From Halorubrum trapanicum (GTDB taxonomy: Archaea; Halobacteriota; Halobacteria; Halobacteriales; Haloferacaceae): 64,000 nucleotides of DNA. This document shows, piece after piece, positions 17,517 through 26,193 of this stretch. Location of the stretch: NCBI RefSeq assembly GCF_002355655.1, contig NZ_AP017569.1, forward strand, positions 1,860,001 to 1,924,000. Reading direction: 5' to 3'. Numbering within the stretch: position 1 is the first letter of the stretch; the number at the start of each line of letters is the position of its first letter. A program made the translations under genes and the position numbers. The notes under the pieces are model-generated. The model worked only from the letters and a program-made list of their open reading frames with translations. It did no database searches and was not told the origin of the DNA.

Positions 17517-18578
17517 CTACTCCCCGTCGATCCGCTCCGCGACGCCGACGAGCGTCGCGCCCGCGGTGACGGTCGCCTCCCGGGCGACCGAGTACGCGAT
17601 CCCGTCGCGGTCGGCGCGCGCGACCTGGAGCGTCTCGAACGTCGTCGGGTCGAACACCTCGCCGACCCGCTCGCCCTCGCGCACCCGGTCGCCGACCGCG
17701 AGGTCGGGCTCGGGGACGAACAGCCCGGAGTCGTCGGCGATCACGCGCCCGAGGTGGTTGCGCGCGACGACGCCGTCCCACGCGTCGGGCTCGCCCGCCA
17801 AGAGCCCCTCGTGCCGCAGCGCGCCGAGGGTTCCAGCCACGCCGGCCTCGACCGCCTCCGGGACGATCTCCTTGCTGTGCGCGAGTTCGGGCGTGATCGT
17901 CGGGATCCCCTCGCGCGTGGCGGCGACCCGGAGCTTCCCGGCGAACCCCCGCTCGTCCCACTCGGTGTCCGCGTCGTCGCCCGCGGCCTCCGCGAGCAGG
18001 AGGTCCGTGCCGAACGCCTCCGCGAGCCCGCGGCAGGCCCCGTCGCCGCGCATGTACACCGTATGCGTCGCCATCGACGGCGACCCCGTGTGGAGGTCGA
18101 CGACCGCGTCCGCCGCGCCCGCGAACCGCCAGAGCCGGGCCGCCATCCGCTCGTGGAGCGACCCCTCCGGGTCGCCGGGCCAGCAGCGGTTCATGTTCGG
18201 CTGCCGCGAGTCGAGCGACTCCGGCGTCGTGTACGAGACGTGGTCGAAGGTGAGCGGGTCGGCGACGGGCACCGTCACGAGCGTGCCGGCGAGGTCGGCG
18301 GCCGTCGGACCGTGTCCGTGCCCCGTTTCGTCCCCGTCGACGGGATCGGCTCCGTCTCCGACGAGTCGCTCGTGGAGCCGCCTGAGGACCGCGGTCCCGT
18401 TCACCTCTCTCCCGTGCTGGGCGGCCTGCGCGTACACCACGGGCGCGTCGTCGGGCGCGTCGAGTTCGGGACCGTCGTCGCCGTCGACGAGTTCGCCCTC
18501 GCCGTACGCGTGGACCGTCGTCCGGATCGGCACGCCGGAGGGGAGCCGCGCGAGCGTCAGCTCTCTGCTGGTGTGCAT
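17517..18578 (-). CDS. Succinylglutamate desuccinylase/aspartoacylase family hydrolase
   Basis: The 353-residue protein is an M14-like zinc carboxypeptidase relative. The N-terminal zinc site appears as VVYAQAAQHGREVNGT, with a histidine followed by Gly-Arg-Glu (H56, E59). The third ligand region is VVDLHTG (His at about 162). RQPNMNRCWPG is the conserved arginine/asparagine substrate segment. A C-terminal beta domain resembles a lipoyl/RimK-associated fold. Substrate is unknown: family members deacylate N-acyl amino acids or related amides. It converges on the Tfx gene. Confidence 0.85.
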   Translation of the reverse strand: MHTSRELTLARLPSGVPIRTTVHAYGEGELVDGDDGPELDAPDDAPVVYAQAAQHGREVNGTAVLRRLHERLVGDGADPVDGDETGHGHGPTAADLAGTLVTVPVADPLTFDHVSYTTPESLDSRQPNMNRCWPGDPEGSLHERMAARLWRFAGAADAVVDLHTGSPSMATHTVYMRGDGACRGLAEAFGTDLLLAEAAGDDADTEWDERGFAGKLRVAATREGIPTITPELAHSKEIVPEAVEAGVAGTLGALRHEGLLAGEPDAWDGVVARNHLGRVIADDSGLFVPEPDLAVGDRVREGERVGEVFDPTTFETLQVARADRDGIAYSVAREATVTAGATLVGVAERIDGE

Positions 18579-18735
18579 AGTTCGGATCGGGGCGGATCGG
18601 GGTTATACCTCGGGGGTGCCGTCGCGACGCGGCCGGGCTGCGCTCGCGACGCGGCCGGAGCGCGCTCGCGGCGCTCCCCGGATCCCGCCGCTCCCGACCG
18701 CGGACGCTAAGGCCGTGGCCCGCCGAGCGCGTCCC

Positions 18736-19563
18736 ATGCGGGTCACCCTCCTCGGGACGGGCGACACGACGGGGACGCCGACGGTCGGCTGCGACTGCGA
18801 CACCTGCGAGGCGGCCCGCGAGCGCGGGGTGTCGCGGTCGCGCTTCTCCGTCCACGTCGCCAACGAGCGCACCGGCGAGTCGCTGCTCGTCGACTTCAGT
18901 CCCGACTTCAGACAGCAGTTCCTCGCGGCCGACGTCCCGCTCCCGGACGCCGGGCTCGTGACGCACATCCACTTCGACCACCTCGACGGGCTGGGGAACG
19001 TTTACCGGCTCGTCGACGGGCTCCCGGTCCACGCGCCCTCGGAGACCGACCCCGCGACCGACGAGAGCGTCGCGGAGACGATCCGCGACAAGTACGACTA
19101 CCTCGAGGACCGGATCGGCGTCCACGCCCGCGACCCCTTCGAGCCGTTCGAGACCTGCGGGTTCGAGGTGCGGTTCGTCCCCGTCGATCACCCGCCGCTG
19201 CTGTGTTACGGCGTCGTGATCGAGGATCCGGAAACGGGCGCGAAGCTCTCGCTCACCGGCGACACCAGTTACGATGTCCCCGAGCGCTCCCGCGAGGCGC
19301 TCGCCGGCGCGGACCTGCTGCTCGCCGACGCCATCGTCCCCGCCTCGCTGTGCGAGCACCACCCGATCGGCGGCCGCCACGAGGGGCCGGACGGCGTCCC
19401 GCGGACGTTCGGCACGAAACACATGACTCGGGAGGGGGCGCTCGCGCTCGCCGAGGACCTCGACGCCGACCGGACGCGGCTCGTCCACCTCGCGCACTTC
19501 TACCCCGCCGACGAGGCGTTCGAGGAGCCGCTGGCGGTCGACGGCGAGACCTACGAGCTGTGA
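18736..19563 (+). CDS. MBL-fold metallohydrolase, PhnP-like
   Basis: The 275-residue metallo-beta-lactamase-fold protein has the metal motif THIHFDHLDG (residues 77-86, HxHxDH). It also has the early GCDCDTC cysteine cluster (residues 19-24) seen in PhnP-type phosphodiesterases, which can bind an additional zinc. The later metal ligands are in PVDHPP and the LTGDTSYD segment, with a final histidine near LVHLAHFYPAD. PhnP relatives hydrolyse cyclic phosphodiesters. The ATG at 18736 is chosen because MRVTLLGTG is the conserved family start. No phosphonate genes are adjacent. Confidence 0.88.
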   Translation: MRVTLLGTGDTTGTPTVGCDCDTCEAARERGVSRSRFSVHVANERTGESLLVDFSPDFRQQFLAADVPLPDAGLVTHIHFDHLDGLGNVYRLVDGLPVHAPSETDPATDESVAETIRDKYDYLEDRIGVHARDPFEPFETCGFEVRFVPVDHPPLLCYGVVIEDPETGAKLSLTGDTSYDVPERSREALAGADLLLADAIVPASLCEHHPIGGRHEGPDGVPRTFGTKHMTREGALALAEDLDADRTRLVHLAHFYPADEAFEEPLAVDGETYEL

Positions 19564-19640
19564 CTCGGGTCGTCGCGCGCCGAACGCCGCGGTCGACCGG
19601 CCGCACCGTTTTGTCTCGCTAGCCCGTAGCCCGTTCCGAG

Positions 19641-20729
19641 ATGGCCGCCCAGGATCGCCTCCGGACCGCGCTCGACCGCCTGGAGCCGCCGCCGCGCGCG
19701 GTCGACTGGTCGCTGTTCGCGTTCGTCGTCGCCGAGGCGGGCACCGGCCTGGTCTCGTTCACCGTCGGCGTCCCCGAGGGGTGGCCCCTCTTCTGGCTCC
19801 ACCGCGCGCTCGGGCTCGGGATCGTCGCGCTGCTCGGGTGGAAGCTCGCGCGGGTCCGCCGACGGCTCACCGACCCGACCCTGTGGCAGCGGTCGACCGC
19901 GCTGTCCGTCCTGACGCTCGTCGCCGCGCTCGGCGCGATCGGGACCGGCGTCGCGTGGGTGTTCGGGCTCGACGTACGGGTCTCGTACTGGACGCTGCTG
20001 TCCGTTCACGTCGGGTTCGGGCTCGCCTTGGTGCCGCTCGTGGCCGCGCACGCCGCCACCCGGTTCCGGCTCCCGCGCCGCGTCGACTTCGAGCGCCGGC
20101 GGACCGCGGTCCGCTACTTCGCGCTGCTCGCCGCGGGCGGCGCGACCTACCGGCTCCAGCAGGGGGTCAACGACGCGCTCGACACCGCGGGCGCCGACCG
20201 CCGATTCACCGGGTCACAGCCCCGCGAGGGGGACGGAAACGGGGCGTTCCCGATCACCTCGTGGGTCGCCGACGACCCCGACCCGATCGACCGCGACGAC
20301 TACCGGTTGACCGTCGACGGCCTCGTGAGCGACCCCGTCGAACTGACGGCGGACGAGCTGGCGGCGGGCCACGAGACGGAGGCGCTGCTCGACTGTACCA
20401 GCGGCTGGTACACGGTCCAAGAGTGGGGCGGGACCCGGGTCGGCGAGCTCCTCGAGGCGGCCGGCGAACTCGACGACGACGCGGCCTACGTCCGGTTCAC
20501 GTCCGTCACCGGCTACCGCTGGAGCCTCCCGATCGAGGAGGCCGAGGACGCCCTGCTCGCGACCCACGTCGGCGGCGAGCGGCTGAGCCACGGCCACGGC
20601 GCGCCCGCCCGACTCGTCGCGCCCGACCGGCGCGGGTTCCAGTGGGTGAAGTGGGTGACGCGCGTGGAGGTCCGGGCCGAGTACGACCTCGGGCAGTGGG
20701 TGGTGACGCTGGTGAGCGGGTTCGAGTAA
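19641..20729 (+). CDS. Membrane-anchored molybdopterin-dependent oxidoreductase (sulfite-oxidase fold)
   Basis: The 362-residue protein has four N-terminal transmembrane helices (about residues 22-45, 52-70, 84-108 and 117-137) resembling a small cytochrome-b-like anchor. A soluble molybdopterin-binding domain follows (about 195-360). The putative molybdenum ligand is Cys252 in LLDCTSGW, followed by the WGGTRVGELLE segment. The substrate is unknown; the fold is shared with sulfite oxidase and YedY. The TAA stop (20727-20729) lies inside the conserved right end of TnpB element B, so the last codons may have been altered by that insertion. Confidence 0.85.
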   Translation: MAAQDRLRTALDRLEPPPRAVDWSLFAFVVAEAGTGLVSFTVGVPEGWPLFWLHRALGLGIVALLGWKLARVRRRLTDPTLWQRSTALSVLTLVAALGAIGTGVAWVFGLDVRVSYWTLLSVHVGFGLALVPLVAAHAATRFRLPRRVDFERRRTAVRYFALLAAGGATYRLQQGVNDALDTAGADRRFTGSQPREGDGNGAFPITSWVADDPDPIDRDDYRLTVDGLVSDPVELTADELAAGHETEALLDCTSGWYTVQEWGGTRVGELLEAAGELDDDAAYVRFTSVTGYRWSLPIEEAEDALLATHVGGERLSHGHGAPARLVAPDRRGFQWVKWVTRVEVRAEYDLGQWVVTLVSGFE

Positions 20730-20783
20730 ACTACCCCGCCCTACTCGCTCACGGCTTCGCCGTTCGCTTCGTTGCGGGCGGGG
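20726..20783 (-). ncRNA. Predicted omega-RNA scaffold / right end of TnpB element B
   Basis: On the minus strand, CCCCGCCC (20783-20776) pairs perfectly with GGGCGGGG (20741-20734) over eight bases. Inside is the hairpin ACGGC-GAA-GCCGT (20763-20751). The terminal motif GTAGTTTAC ends at 20726. The stem bases differ from element A while the pairing is kept, which supports a functional structure. By analogy with characterised TnpB systems, the guide would be copied from the flank beyond 20726, that is from the 3' end of the molybdopterin gene. Confidence 0.55.
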
Positions 20784-22015
20784 CTTTCGCGTGGACTCCC
20801 GTTCTGGCCATCGCTGGCAGGCTCGTAATCGCCGTTCACGTTCAACGTCCCGCGATTCAAGCGCACGTTTACGGGTGCGCCTCCGGCCGACGACGTTTGC
20901 GCCGAGCGGAGATGCTTCAGACCGATGTTCTTCGCCGCGTTGTAGTCGGCGTTCACTTCGTAACCGCACTTCTGGCAGCGGAACCGCGCTTGCGTCTCGC
21001 GGTTCTCTCGGAGTGTTGTTCCACACTTCGAACACCGCTGGGAGGTGTAGGCGGGACTCACCTGTTCAACTGAGATGCCGACGGCTTCGGCTTTGTACTC
21101 GACATACTCGAACAGGCGCCGGAACGCCCACTCGTGGAACTTCTTGGCGTTCGGCATCCGCTCGCGAATTCCCGTCAGGTTCTCGAACGCGATTACGTCA
21201 CAGTCGTATTCGACGGCTTCTGCGACGAGTTCCTTCGAGACGGTGTGTAAGAAGTGGTCGTAGCGTCCCGTCTCCGTTCGTCCGACCGATTGGATGGTTT
21301 CGTGAGCGGCCCGCGTCCCGCGCTGTTGGAGCGACCCGCGCCGCTTTTCGAACTCGCGGTGCCAGTGGTTCAATTCTGACCCGTTCCAGAACGTGCCTGT
21401 TGATGTGACGGCGACGTTTTCGATGCCGAGGTCAACGCCGAGGACTGTGTTGTGCTCGTCGTCACCTTCATCGGCAGTCTCGGACTCCACGTCCGCCTTT
21501 GTTCGGACATGAAGGTAGAACTCGCCGTCTCGATAGTGAAGTTCTCCGCCTGTCACTTCGTAGTCGTCGTTGAACAGATACTCCGAGTGGGGCGTCTCGT
21601 GGCCCCCGTCTGGAAGGACGTACTCGGCGGTGATGCGGCCTTCGACGGTCGAGAGCGTCGCGTGGTCGTCGTTGAACGTCGCACACCGCTTATCGTAGAC
21701 GAGTGTGGGAGCGGAAAAGGATGGTTTCCCTGCGTAGTCGCCTTGTTTCCACCGAGCGACGACGCTTTGGACGGCGTCGGCGGCCTTGTTGCGAGCGTTC
21801 TGAACGAGATTCGCTTGTAACCGTGTCTCAGCCCGCACGTCGTCGTAGGTTTCACGTTGGAGTTCGGCTTTGCTCGTCGTTTTATACTCGCCTTGCCAGG
21901 CGTGGTCGACGACATAGTTGGCGGCCCACAGGAACTCGGAGATAGTTTCATGGAGGAGGTCGGCGTCGCTATCGGACACATTGAGCTTGACAGGGACGGT
22001 GCGGCGGACCTCCAT
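20741..22015 (-). CDS. tnpB: RNA-guided endonuclease TnpB (element B)
   Basis: The 424-residue protein has the TnpB layout and an apparently intact nuclease: Asp195 (GVDLG), Glu278 (FENL) and Asp357 (NADYNAA). The zinc finger pairs are CSKC and CQKC (residues 328-331 and 347-350). The N-terminus [11 protein letters not shown] is a common haloarchaeal TnpB start, so 22015 is preferred over the in-frame ATG 21 bp upstream. It belongs to a different subgroup from element A's TnpB, with little sequence identity outside the catalytic motifs. Both end in Ser-Glu-stop. The C-terminal 55 residues are poorly conserved and overlap the guide-RNA region. Confidence 0.93.
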   Translation of the reverse strand: MEVRRTVPVKLNVSDSDADLLHETISEFLWAANYVVDHAWQGEYKTTSKAELQRETYDDVRAETRLQANLVQNARNKAADAVQSVVARWKQGDYAGKPSFSAPTLVYDKRCATFNDDHATLSTVEGRITAEYVLPDGGHETPHSEYLFNDDYEVTGGELHYRDGEFYLHVRTKADVESETADEGDDEHNTVLGVDLGIENVAVTSTGTFWNGSELNHWHREFEKRRGSLQQRGTRAAHETIQSVGRTETGRYDHFLHTVSKELVAEAVEYDCDVIAFENLTGIRERMPNAKKFHEWAFRRLFEYVEYKAEAVGISVEQVSPAYTSQRCSKCGTTLRENRETQARFRCQKCGYEVNADYNAAKNIGLKHLRSAQTSSAGGAPVNVRLNRGTLNVNGDYEPASDGQNGSPRESPARNEANGEAVSE

Positions 22016-22153
22016 CCGTGATTCAGATGTGTACACTTGTTTTTATATTAGTAACGATTCGGTGGGGAGTCGGCCGACAATCGAACGTGACTTGTGTAGT
22101 GCCGGGTCGGTTCCCTCTCCGACCTACTCGCTCGCTTCGCTCGCTCTCTCCTC

Positions 22154-22200
22154 ACGGGCCGCAGGCCCGTTCGGATGGTCAGCGGGACCTACGGTCCCGC
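22154..22200 (+). repeat. Two adjacent perfect hairpins between tnpB and vapC
   Basis: ACGGGCC-GCA-GGCCCGT (22154-22170) and GCGGGACC-TAC-GGTCCCGC (22182-22200) stand in the 230-bp non-coding gap downstream of vapC and upstream of element B. They could terminate vapBC transcription or be remains of an older insertion. Nothing else is recognised in this gap. Confidence 0.5.
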
Positions 22201-22245
22201 ACGACTTGAGGTCGGAGGCTCCACCTCGTATTATGCTGAGTCCCT

Positions 22246-22638
22246 TCAGACGAAATCGACGTCGAGAGCGTCACGGATCCCGTCGACGTCGAAGTCGGCG
22301 TCCGACACGGCGAGCCGATCATTCAGTGTGACGGCAGCCCCCGCGATAAACGCGTCGCGAGCCGCGAGGGGGTCTCCCCGATCACGGAGCGCATCCTGAA
22401 GCAACGCCGCTTCGCGAGCGACCGCCGCCGACGTGTCGATCACGTCAACCCAGTCCAGAGCCTCGTCGACCGCGCCGAGGTCCGTCGCTCCCGCCTTGAA
22501 GACCTCTCCTTGATATACTTCGAACAGCACGAGCGGCGGAGCGACCGCACGCTCGTCGGCGTGAGACTCGACATACTCGACGACGGGGGATCGTCCCGCG
22601 AGGTAATCGATGAGGACGCTACTGTCGTACAGGGTCAC
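22246..22638 (-). CDS. vapC: VapC-type PIN-domain toxin
   Basis: This 130-residue PIN-domain ribonuclease is the toxin of a type II toxin-antitoxin pair. Acidic active-site residues are Asp5 (LYDSSVLIDYL), Glu40 (LFEVYQG), Asp95 (ARDAFIA) and Asp113/Asp115 near the end. The GTG start at 22638 overlaps the antitoxin stop by 4 bp (GTGA) and begins right at the conserved first strand; the longer frame upstream would lie inside vapB. VapC toxins usually cleave tRNA or rRNA; the target here is unknown. Confidence 0.88.
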   Translation of the reverse strand: MTLYDSSVLIDYLAGRSPVVEYVESHADERAVAPPLVLFEVYQGEVFKAGATDLGAVDEALDWVDVIDTSAAVAREAALLQDALRDRGDPLAARDAFIAGAAVTLNDRLAVSDADFDVDGIRDALDVDFV

Positions 22639-22847
22639 CGCGAGTCGACCCCGCGTTTCATCTCCCGGCGTTTCTCTCGGGCGCGGTCCGGCGCGTCGGT
22701 TCCCTCCCACAGACCGGCCCCGGACCGGATATCCTCGCGGCGCTCGCGAAGCAACCGCGTCAGCAGGTCGTCGAAGGTCTCGTCGTCGCCTTTCAGCGAC
22801 GCGAGCGCGGCGTGTGTCTCCTCGTCGACGCGGATGCTCTTGCTCAT
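22635..22847 (-). CDS. vapB: VapB-type antitoxin
   Basis: A 70-residue protein with an N-terminal SIRVDEETHAALASLK strand-helix segment of ribbon-helix-helix type and FDDLLTRLLRERRED as the second helix. A charged, probably disordered C-terminal tail would wrap around VapC. It lies immediately upstream of vapC with a 4-bp overlap, the standard antitoxin-first order. A tandem TCGTATAC repeat in its promoter is a likely autoregulatory operator. Confidence 0.85.
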   Translation of the reverse strand: MSKSIRVDEETHAALASLKGDDETFDDLLTRLLRERREDIRSGAGLWEGTDAPDRAREKRREMKRGVDSR

Positions 22848-22853
22848 GTTTGG

Positions 22854-22873
22854 TCGTATACTACCTCGTATAC
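22854..22873 (-). promoter_or_regulatory. Tandem operator-like repeat in the vapBC promoter
   Basis: TCGTATAC occurs twice (22854-22861 and 22866-22873) with a 12-bp period; each copy contains the palindrome GTATAC. The repeat starts 6 bp upstream of the vapB ATG and overlaps the expected transcription start and TATA region. This is the arrangement expected for binding by two antitoxin dimers. Confidence 0.5.
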
Positions 22874-22916
22874 AATATCCTTTCGTCGCTGTTGCCGTTC
22901 GTACCGTCGATCAAGT

Positions 22917-25400
22917 CTATTCGTACTCGCTCCCGACGACCTCGCGGATGCGCTCGGCGGTCACCTGCCCGACGCCGTCGACCTCCAGCAGGTCCGCCTC
23001 GCGCGCGGTCATCACGGCCTCGACGGTGCCGAAGTGCTCCAGCAGCGACCGGGCGGTGACGGGGCCGATGTCGGCGATGGAGGAGACGACGTACTCCTGT
23101 TGCTCGGCGCGGGTCTTCGTCGTCTTCTCGCCGTGGACGCTCACCTCCCGGTCGCGCGTCTCCTGCTCGCGCTTGGCGATCGTCGCGAGCAGTTCGGTGG
23201 TGTCGGCCTCGTCCTCGGTGCGGAGGACGCTCACGTCGAAGTCGACCGCGAGCGACGCGAGCGCGCCGCGGATCGCGTTGGGGTCGATGTCGCGCTGGCC
23301 GTAGAGGTTCGTCCCCTCGACGACCATCACGGGCCGGGCGTACGCCCGCGAGAGCTCGCCCACCTGCTCGAACATCGAGCGGTCGGCGTCGAGCATCGAG
23401 TCGACGAAGTCGGCCGCGGACTTGCGCTCGACCGCGACGCGGTCTGAGAGCACGTAGTCGCCGACCGAGAGCGTCTCCAGCCGGGTGACGAGCCCGTCGC
23501 GCGTGGAGAGGTCCTTCGCGATGGAGGAGTCGAGCTCGCGCTGGTCGACGACGACCTCGACGCCCTCGTCGACGCCCGCGGTCGCGACGACGCCGTCGTC
23601 CGCGTCCGTCTCGTCGGCCGATTCCGTCTCGTCGGTCGGTGACGCCTCGGCGTCGCCTTCGTCGCGCTCGCGCACCTCCTCGGCGAAGTCGGTGAGTCCG
23701 GCGTCGTCGTTCCCGCCGTCGTCGTCCCCGCTGTCGTCGCTCTCCTCGTCGATCGTCTCTGCGCCGTCGTCGACTTCGGCGTCCGCGTTCTCGTCCTCGC
23801 CCCCGGACCCTCCGCCGAACGCGTCGAGGCCGGCCTGCCCGTCGCCGCCGACGGACTCCTCGATGTCGTCGGTGGCCTCCTTCAGCTCGGCGAGCTGGCT
23901 GGCCATCTTCTTCTCGCGGCGCCGGGAGATCCAGAAGAACGCCTCGTCGCGGGTGTCCTCGGCCATCAGGACGACGACCTTCCCCTCGGCCTGCCGGCCG
24001 GTCCGTCCCTTGCGCTGGATCGAGCGGATCGCGGTCGGGACGGGCTCGTAGAAGCAGACGAGGTCGACCTCGGGCACGTCGAGCCCCTCCTCGGCGACCG
24101 ACGTGGAGACGAGCACCTCGAACTCGCCGGCCTTGAACTCGTCGAGCGTCTCCTGCTGCTGTGTCTGGCTCATCCCGTCGGATCCCTCCTTGTCGCCCTG
24201 CCCGACGAACTTCCGCACGTCGAAGCTGGCGGAGAGGAACTCCACGAGCGCCTCGGCGGTGTCGCGGGACTCGGTGAAGAGGATCGCGCGCTCGCCGCCG
24301 TCGATGCCGAGGGTCTCCGCGAGGAGGATCCGGGCCTTCGAGAACTTCGGGTGGAGGCCGTCGAACGACTCCGCCTTCCGCATCGCCTCGCGGACCTTGG
24401 GGTCCGCGACCATGCGCTGGCTCGCCTTCGACGCGCCCGACGAGCGCGCGGCCTCCCGCTGGCGCTCGAAGTAGCGCCGGACGGACTCGACGGACTGCGT
24501 CTCGACCAGCTCGGTCGCGCGCCGGAGCTTCATCACCTCGGCGTGGGTGGACATCCCCTTGTACCCGTCCGACTGGTCGTTGTCCATCATCTGTTTCAGC
24601 TGCCCCCGCATCTTGTTGAGGTCCTTCTGCGAGAGGTCGGGGTTCGTCGTGTTCGTCACCCCGAGCCGTTTCAGCTTCTCCAACCGGTCCGTGATCACCT
24701 CGTTGAGCGCGTCTCGGATTTCTAAGACCTCGTCCGGGAGGGTGACCTGCTCCCACTGGACGTCGGTGTCGTGGGTGTACTCGTCGACGTCGGCGTCCTC
24801 CTCGGTCATCACCTCGACGTTCACCAGCCCGAGGTTCTCACAGACCGTCTCGATCTCTTCCGTGTCGCCGCCGGGGGAGGCGGACATCCCCGTCACGAGG
24901 GGGTCGGCGGCGTCGGCGTGGTAGCGCTCCGCGATGTAGACGTACGCGTAGTCGCCGGTCGCGCGGTGGCACTCGTCGAAGGTGAGGTGGGTCACGTCCC
25001 GCAGCGAGATCCGGTTGCCGACGAGGTCGTTCTCGACGACCTGCGGGGTCGCGATCGCGATCCGGGCGTCCTCCCAGAGCGCGGCGCGGTCGTCGGGTTT
25101 CACGTCGCCGGTGAACACGACGATCTCGTCGTCCGGGATCTGTAGCGCCTCGCGGTAGAAGTCGGCGTGCTGCTGGACGAGGGGTTTGGTGGGGGCTAAA
25201 AAGAGCGCCTTCCCGCCGGCCTCGTGGAGCCGCTCGGCGGTGACGAGCAGGCTGACCGTCGTCTTGCCGAGGCCGGTCGGGAGACAGACGAGGGTGTGTT
25301 CGTCGGCGGCTGCGTCCGCCAGCTGGAGCTGGTAGCGGCGTCGCTGGAGGAAGTCGTCGACGAGCAGATCCCTGTCGATCCCGGCGGCCTCGGTCGCCAT
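22917..25400 (-). CDS. hef: Hef helicase/nuclease
   Basis: The 827-residue protein is the archaeal XPF/FANCM relative that processes stalled replication forks. The N-terminal SF2 helicase has Walker A PTGLGKT (41-47) and the DECH box (142-145); the second RecA domain has the GRTGRQ motif (VI). An Asp/Glu-rich disordered linker (about residues 510-612) follows. The ERCC4-type nuclease domain begins VVVDQREL (616) and has ERKS at 658-661. A C-terminal tandem helix-hairpin-helix domain fills about 775-825 (IADIGPVTARSLLEHFG, VDGVGQVTAERIREVV). The linker is typical of halophile Hef and may bind PCNA. The gene is complete. Confidence 0.96.
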   Translation of the reverse strand: MATEAAGIDRDLLVDDFLQRRRYQLQLADAAADEHTLVCLPTGLGKTTVSLLVTAERLHEAGGKALFLAPTKPLVQQHADFYREALQIPDDEIVVFTGDVKPDDRAALWEDARIAIATPQVVENDLVGNRISLRDVTHLTFDECHRATGDYAYVYIAERYHADAADPLVTGMSASPGGDTEEIETVCENLGLVNVEVMTEEDADVDEYTHDTDVQWEQVTLPDEVLEIRDALNEVITDRLEKLKRLGVTNTTNPDLSQKDLNKMRGQLKQMMDNDQSDGYKGMSTHAEVMKLRRATELVETQSVESVRRYFERQREAARSSGASKASQRMVADPKVREAMRKAESFDGLHPKFSKARILLAETLGIDGGERAILFTESRDTAEALVEFLSASFDVRKFVGQGDKEGSDGMSQTQQQETLDEFKAGEFEVLVSTSVAEEGLDVPEVDLVCFYEPVPTAIRSIQRKGRTGRQAEGKVVVLMAEDTRDEAFFWISRRREKKMASQLAELKEATDDIEESVGGDGQAGLDAFGGGSGGEDENADAEVDDGAETIDEESDDSGDDDGGNDDAGLTDFAEEVRERDEGDAEASPTDETESADETDADDGVVATAGVDEGVEVVVDQRELDSSIAKDLSTRDGLVTRLETLSVGDYVLSDRVAVERKSAADFVDSMLDADRSMFEQVGELSRAYARPVMVVEGTNLYGQRDIDPNAIRGALASLAVDFDVSVLRTEDEADTTELLATIAKREQETRDREVSVHGEKTTKTRAEQQEYVVSSIADIGPVTARSLLEHFGTVEAVMTAREADLLEVDGVGQVTAERIREVVGSEYE

Positions 25401-25452
25401 CGACGGCTCTTGGCCGGCACCGGCCTAAAGCCTTCGCGAAGCGGGGTGAAAG

Positions 25453-25557
25453 TTATCCGTCCGCGGAGCGCTCCTCTCGGAGCTCCTCGGGAACGTCCTC
25501 GTCGACCAGCTGCGCCCACTCCGCGAGCCGGTCGCCGGATCTGGTCTGCGTACTCAT
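25453..25557 (-). CDS. Possible 34-residue conserved small protein
   Basis: A short frame upstream of hef on the same strand encodes a 34-residue acidic peptide starting MSTQTRSGDRLAEWAQ and containing PEELREE. Codon use shows the usual strong third-position GC, and the ATG is preceded by an AT-rich stretch (ATTCTACATG and TTAACAG, about 25575-25605) suitable as a promoter. No domain is recognised and no other evidence supports translation. Confidence 0.5.
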   Translation of the reverse strand: MSTQTRSGDRLAEWAQLVDEDVPEELREERSADG

Positions 25558-25716
25558 CACGCGACGGATCTCCGTGATGCGTCTTAACAGTTACCCCGAT
25601 TCTACATGATTTAGCACCGATCGGTGGTCGCCCGCGGTTCGACGGGCGTCGGCGCACGCGTGTTCGCTGCGGCCGCGACTCGCACGCCTTTTACCGCTCA
25701 CGCGCCTCCGGCCGGC

Positions 25717-26175
25717 ATGAGCAACCTCGACGAGTTCCTCGCGGGCGAGCGGCTCGACGACGTGGTCTTCTACCTGAGCGACGCGTACCTCGACGACGAC
25801 TCCCGGCTGCGCGAGGTCGGGGAGGAGACGGACGGCGGCGTCCGCCTGATACTCGACGGCGAGACCGGTCGGTCCGCGTTTCAGGCCGGCACGGGCATGG
25901 GTGCGATGGAGTTTGCGAAGACCGCGATGGACGCCGAAGGCGAGATCGCGCGCTCGCTCGACGACGGGGCGTGTCCGTTCGCGGACGACGCGGACGCGGA
26001 CGACGCGACCGACGACGACCACGCGATCCGGTTCGTCTTCGCGTTCGCGGAGGCGCAAAACGAGGAGGTCGGCGGCCTCTACGCCGAGGGCGACGTCGTC
26101 CACGCGTACGCCCACTGTACGTGCGGCGAGAGCTACTCGCACAAGTGGGTGATCGGCGAGCGCGACGGCGAGTAG
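25717..26175 (+). CDS. Conserved haloarchaeal protein (DUF5807-like)
   Basis: The 152-residue acidic protein starts MSNLDEFLAGERLDDVVFYLSD. It has an FVFAFAEAQNEEVGGLY strand-helix region and a C-terminal CTCGESYSHKW motif with two cysteines and a histidine. It resembles the haloarchaeal DUF5807 family, of unknown function. The start at 25717 is chosen because the 31 codons upstream read as low-quality shadow sequence and a TTTTA promoter element lies about 27 bp upstream. Confidence 0.75.
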   Translation: MSNLDEFLAGERLDDVVFYLSDAYLDDDSRLREVGEETDGGVRLILDGETGRSAFQAGTGMGAMEFAKTAMDAEGEIARSLDDGACPFADDADADDATDDDHAIRFVFAFAEAQNEEVGGLYAEGDVVHAYAHCTCGESYSHKWVIGERDGE

Positions 26176-26193
26176 ATCGCGGCCGCGGGCGAC

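Larger units (their letters stand above)
20726..22050 (-). mobile_element. TnpB-only IS200/IS605-type element B (no TnpA)
   Basis: The second TnpB element, on the minus strand. The right end (20726-20783) has the same architecture as element A. The left border probably lies near 22050: the bases just outside read GTTAC on the minus strand, resembling the TTAC targets favoured by some IS605-type transposases, and AT-rich sequence with a putative TATA (TATAAAAAC) sits just inside. No tnpA is present. The element abuts the stop codon of the upstream molybdopterin gene. Confidence 0.65.

Noticed and set aside
20700-20760. GGTTCGAGT-like string as a possible tRNA T-arm
   Set aside because: No acceptor or anticodon stem can be built; it is the end of the molybdopterin gene and the start of element B.
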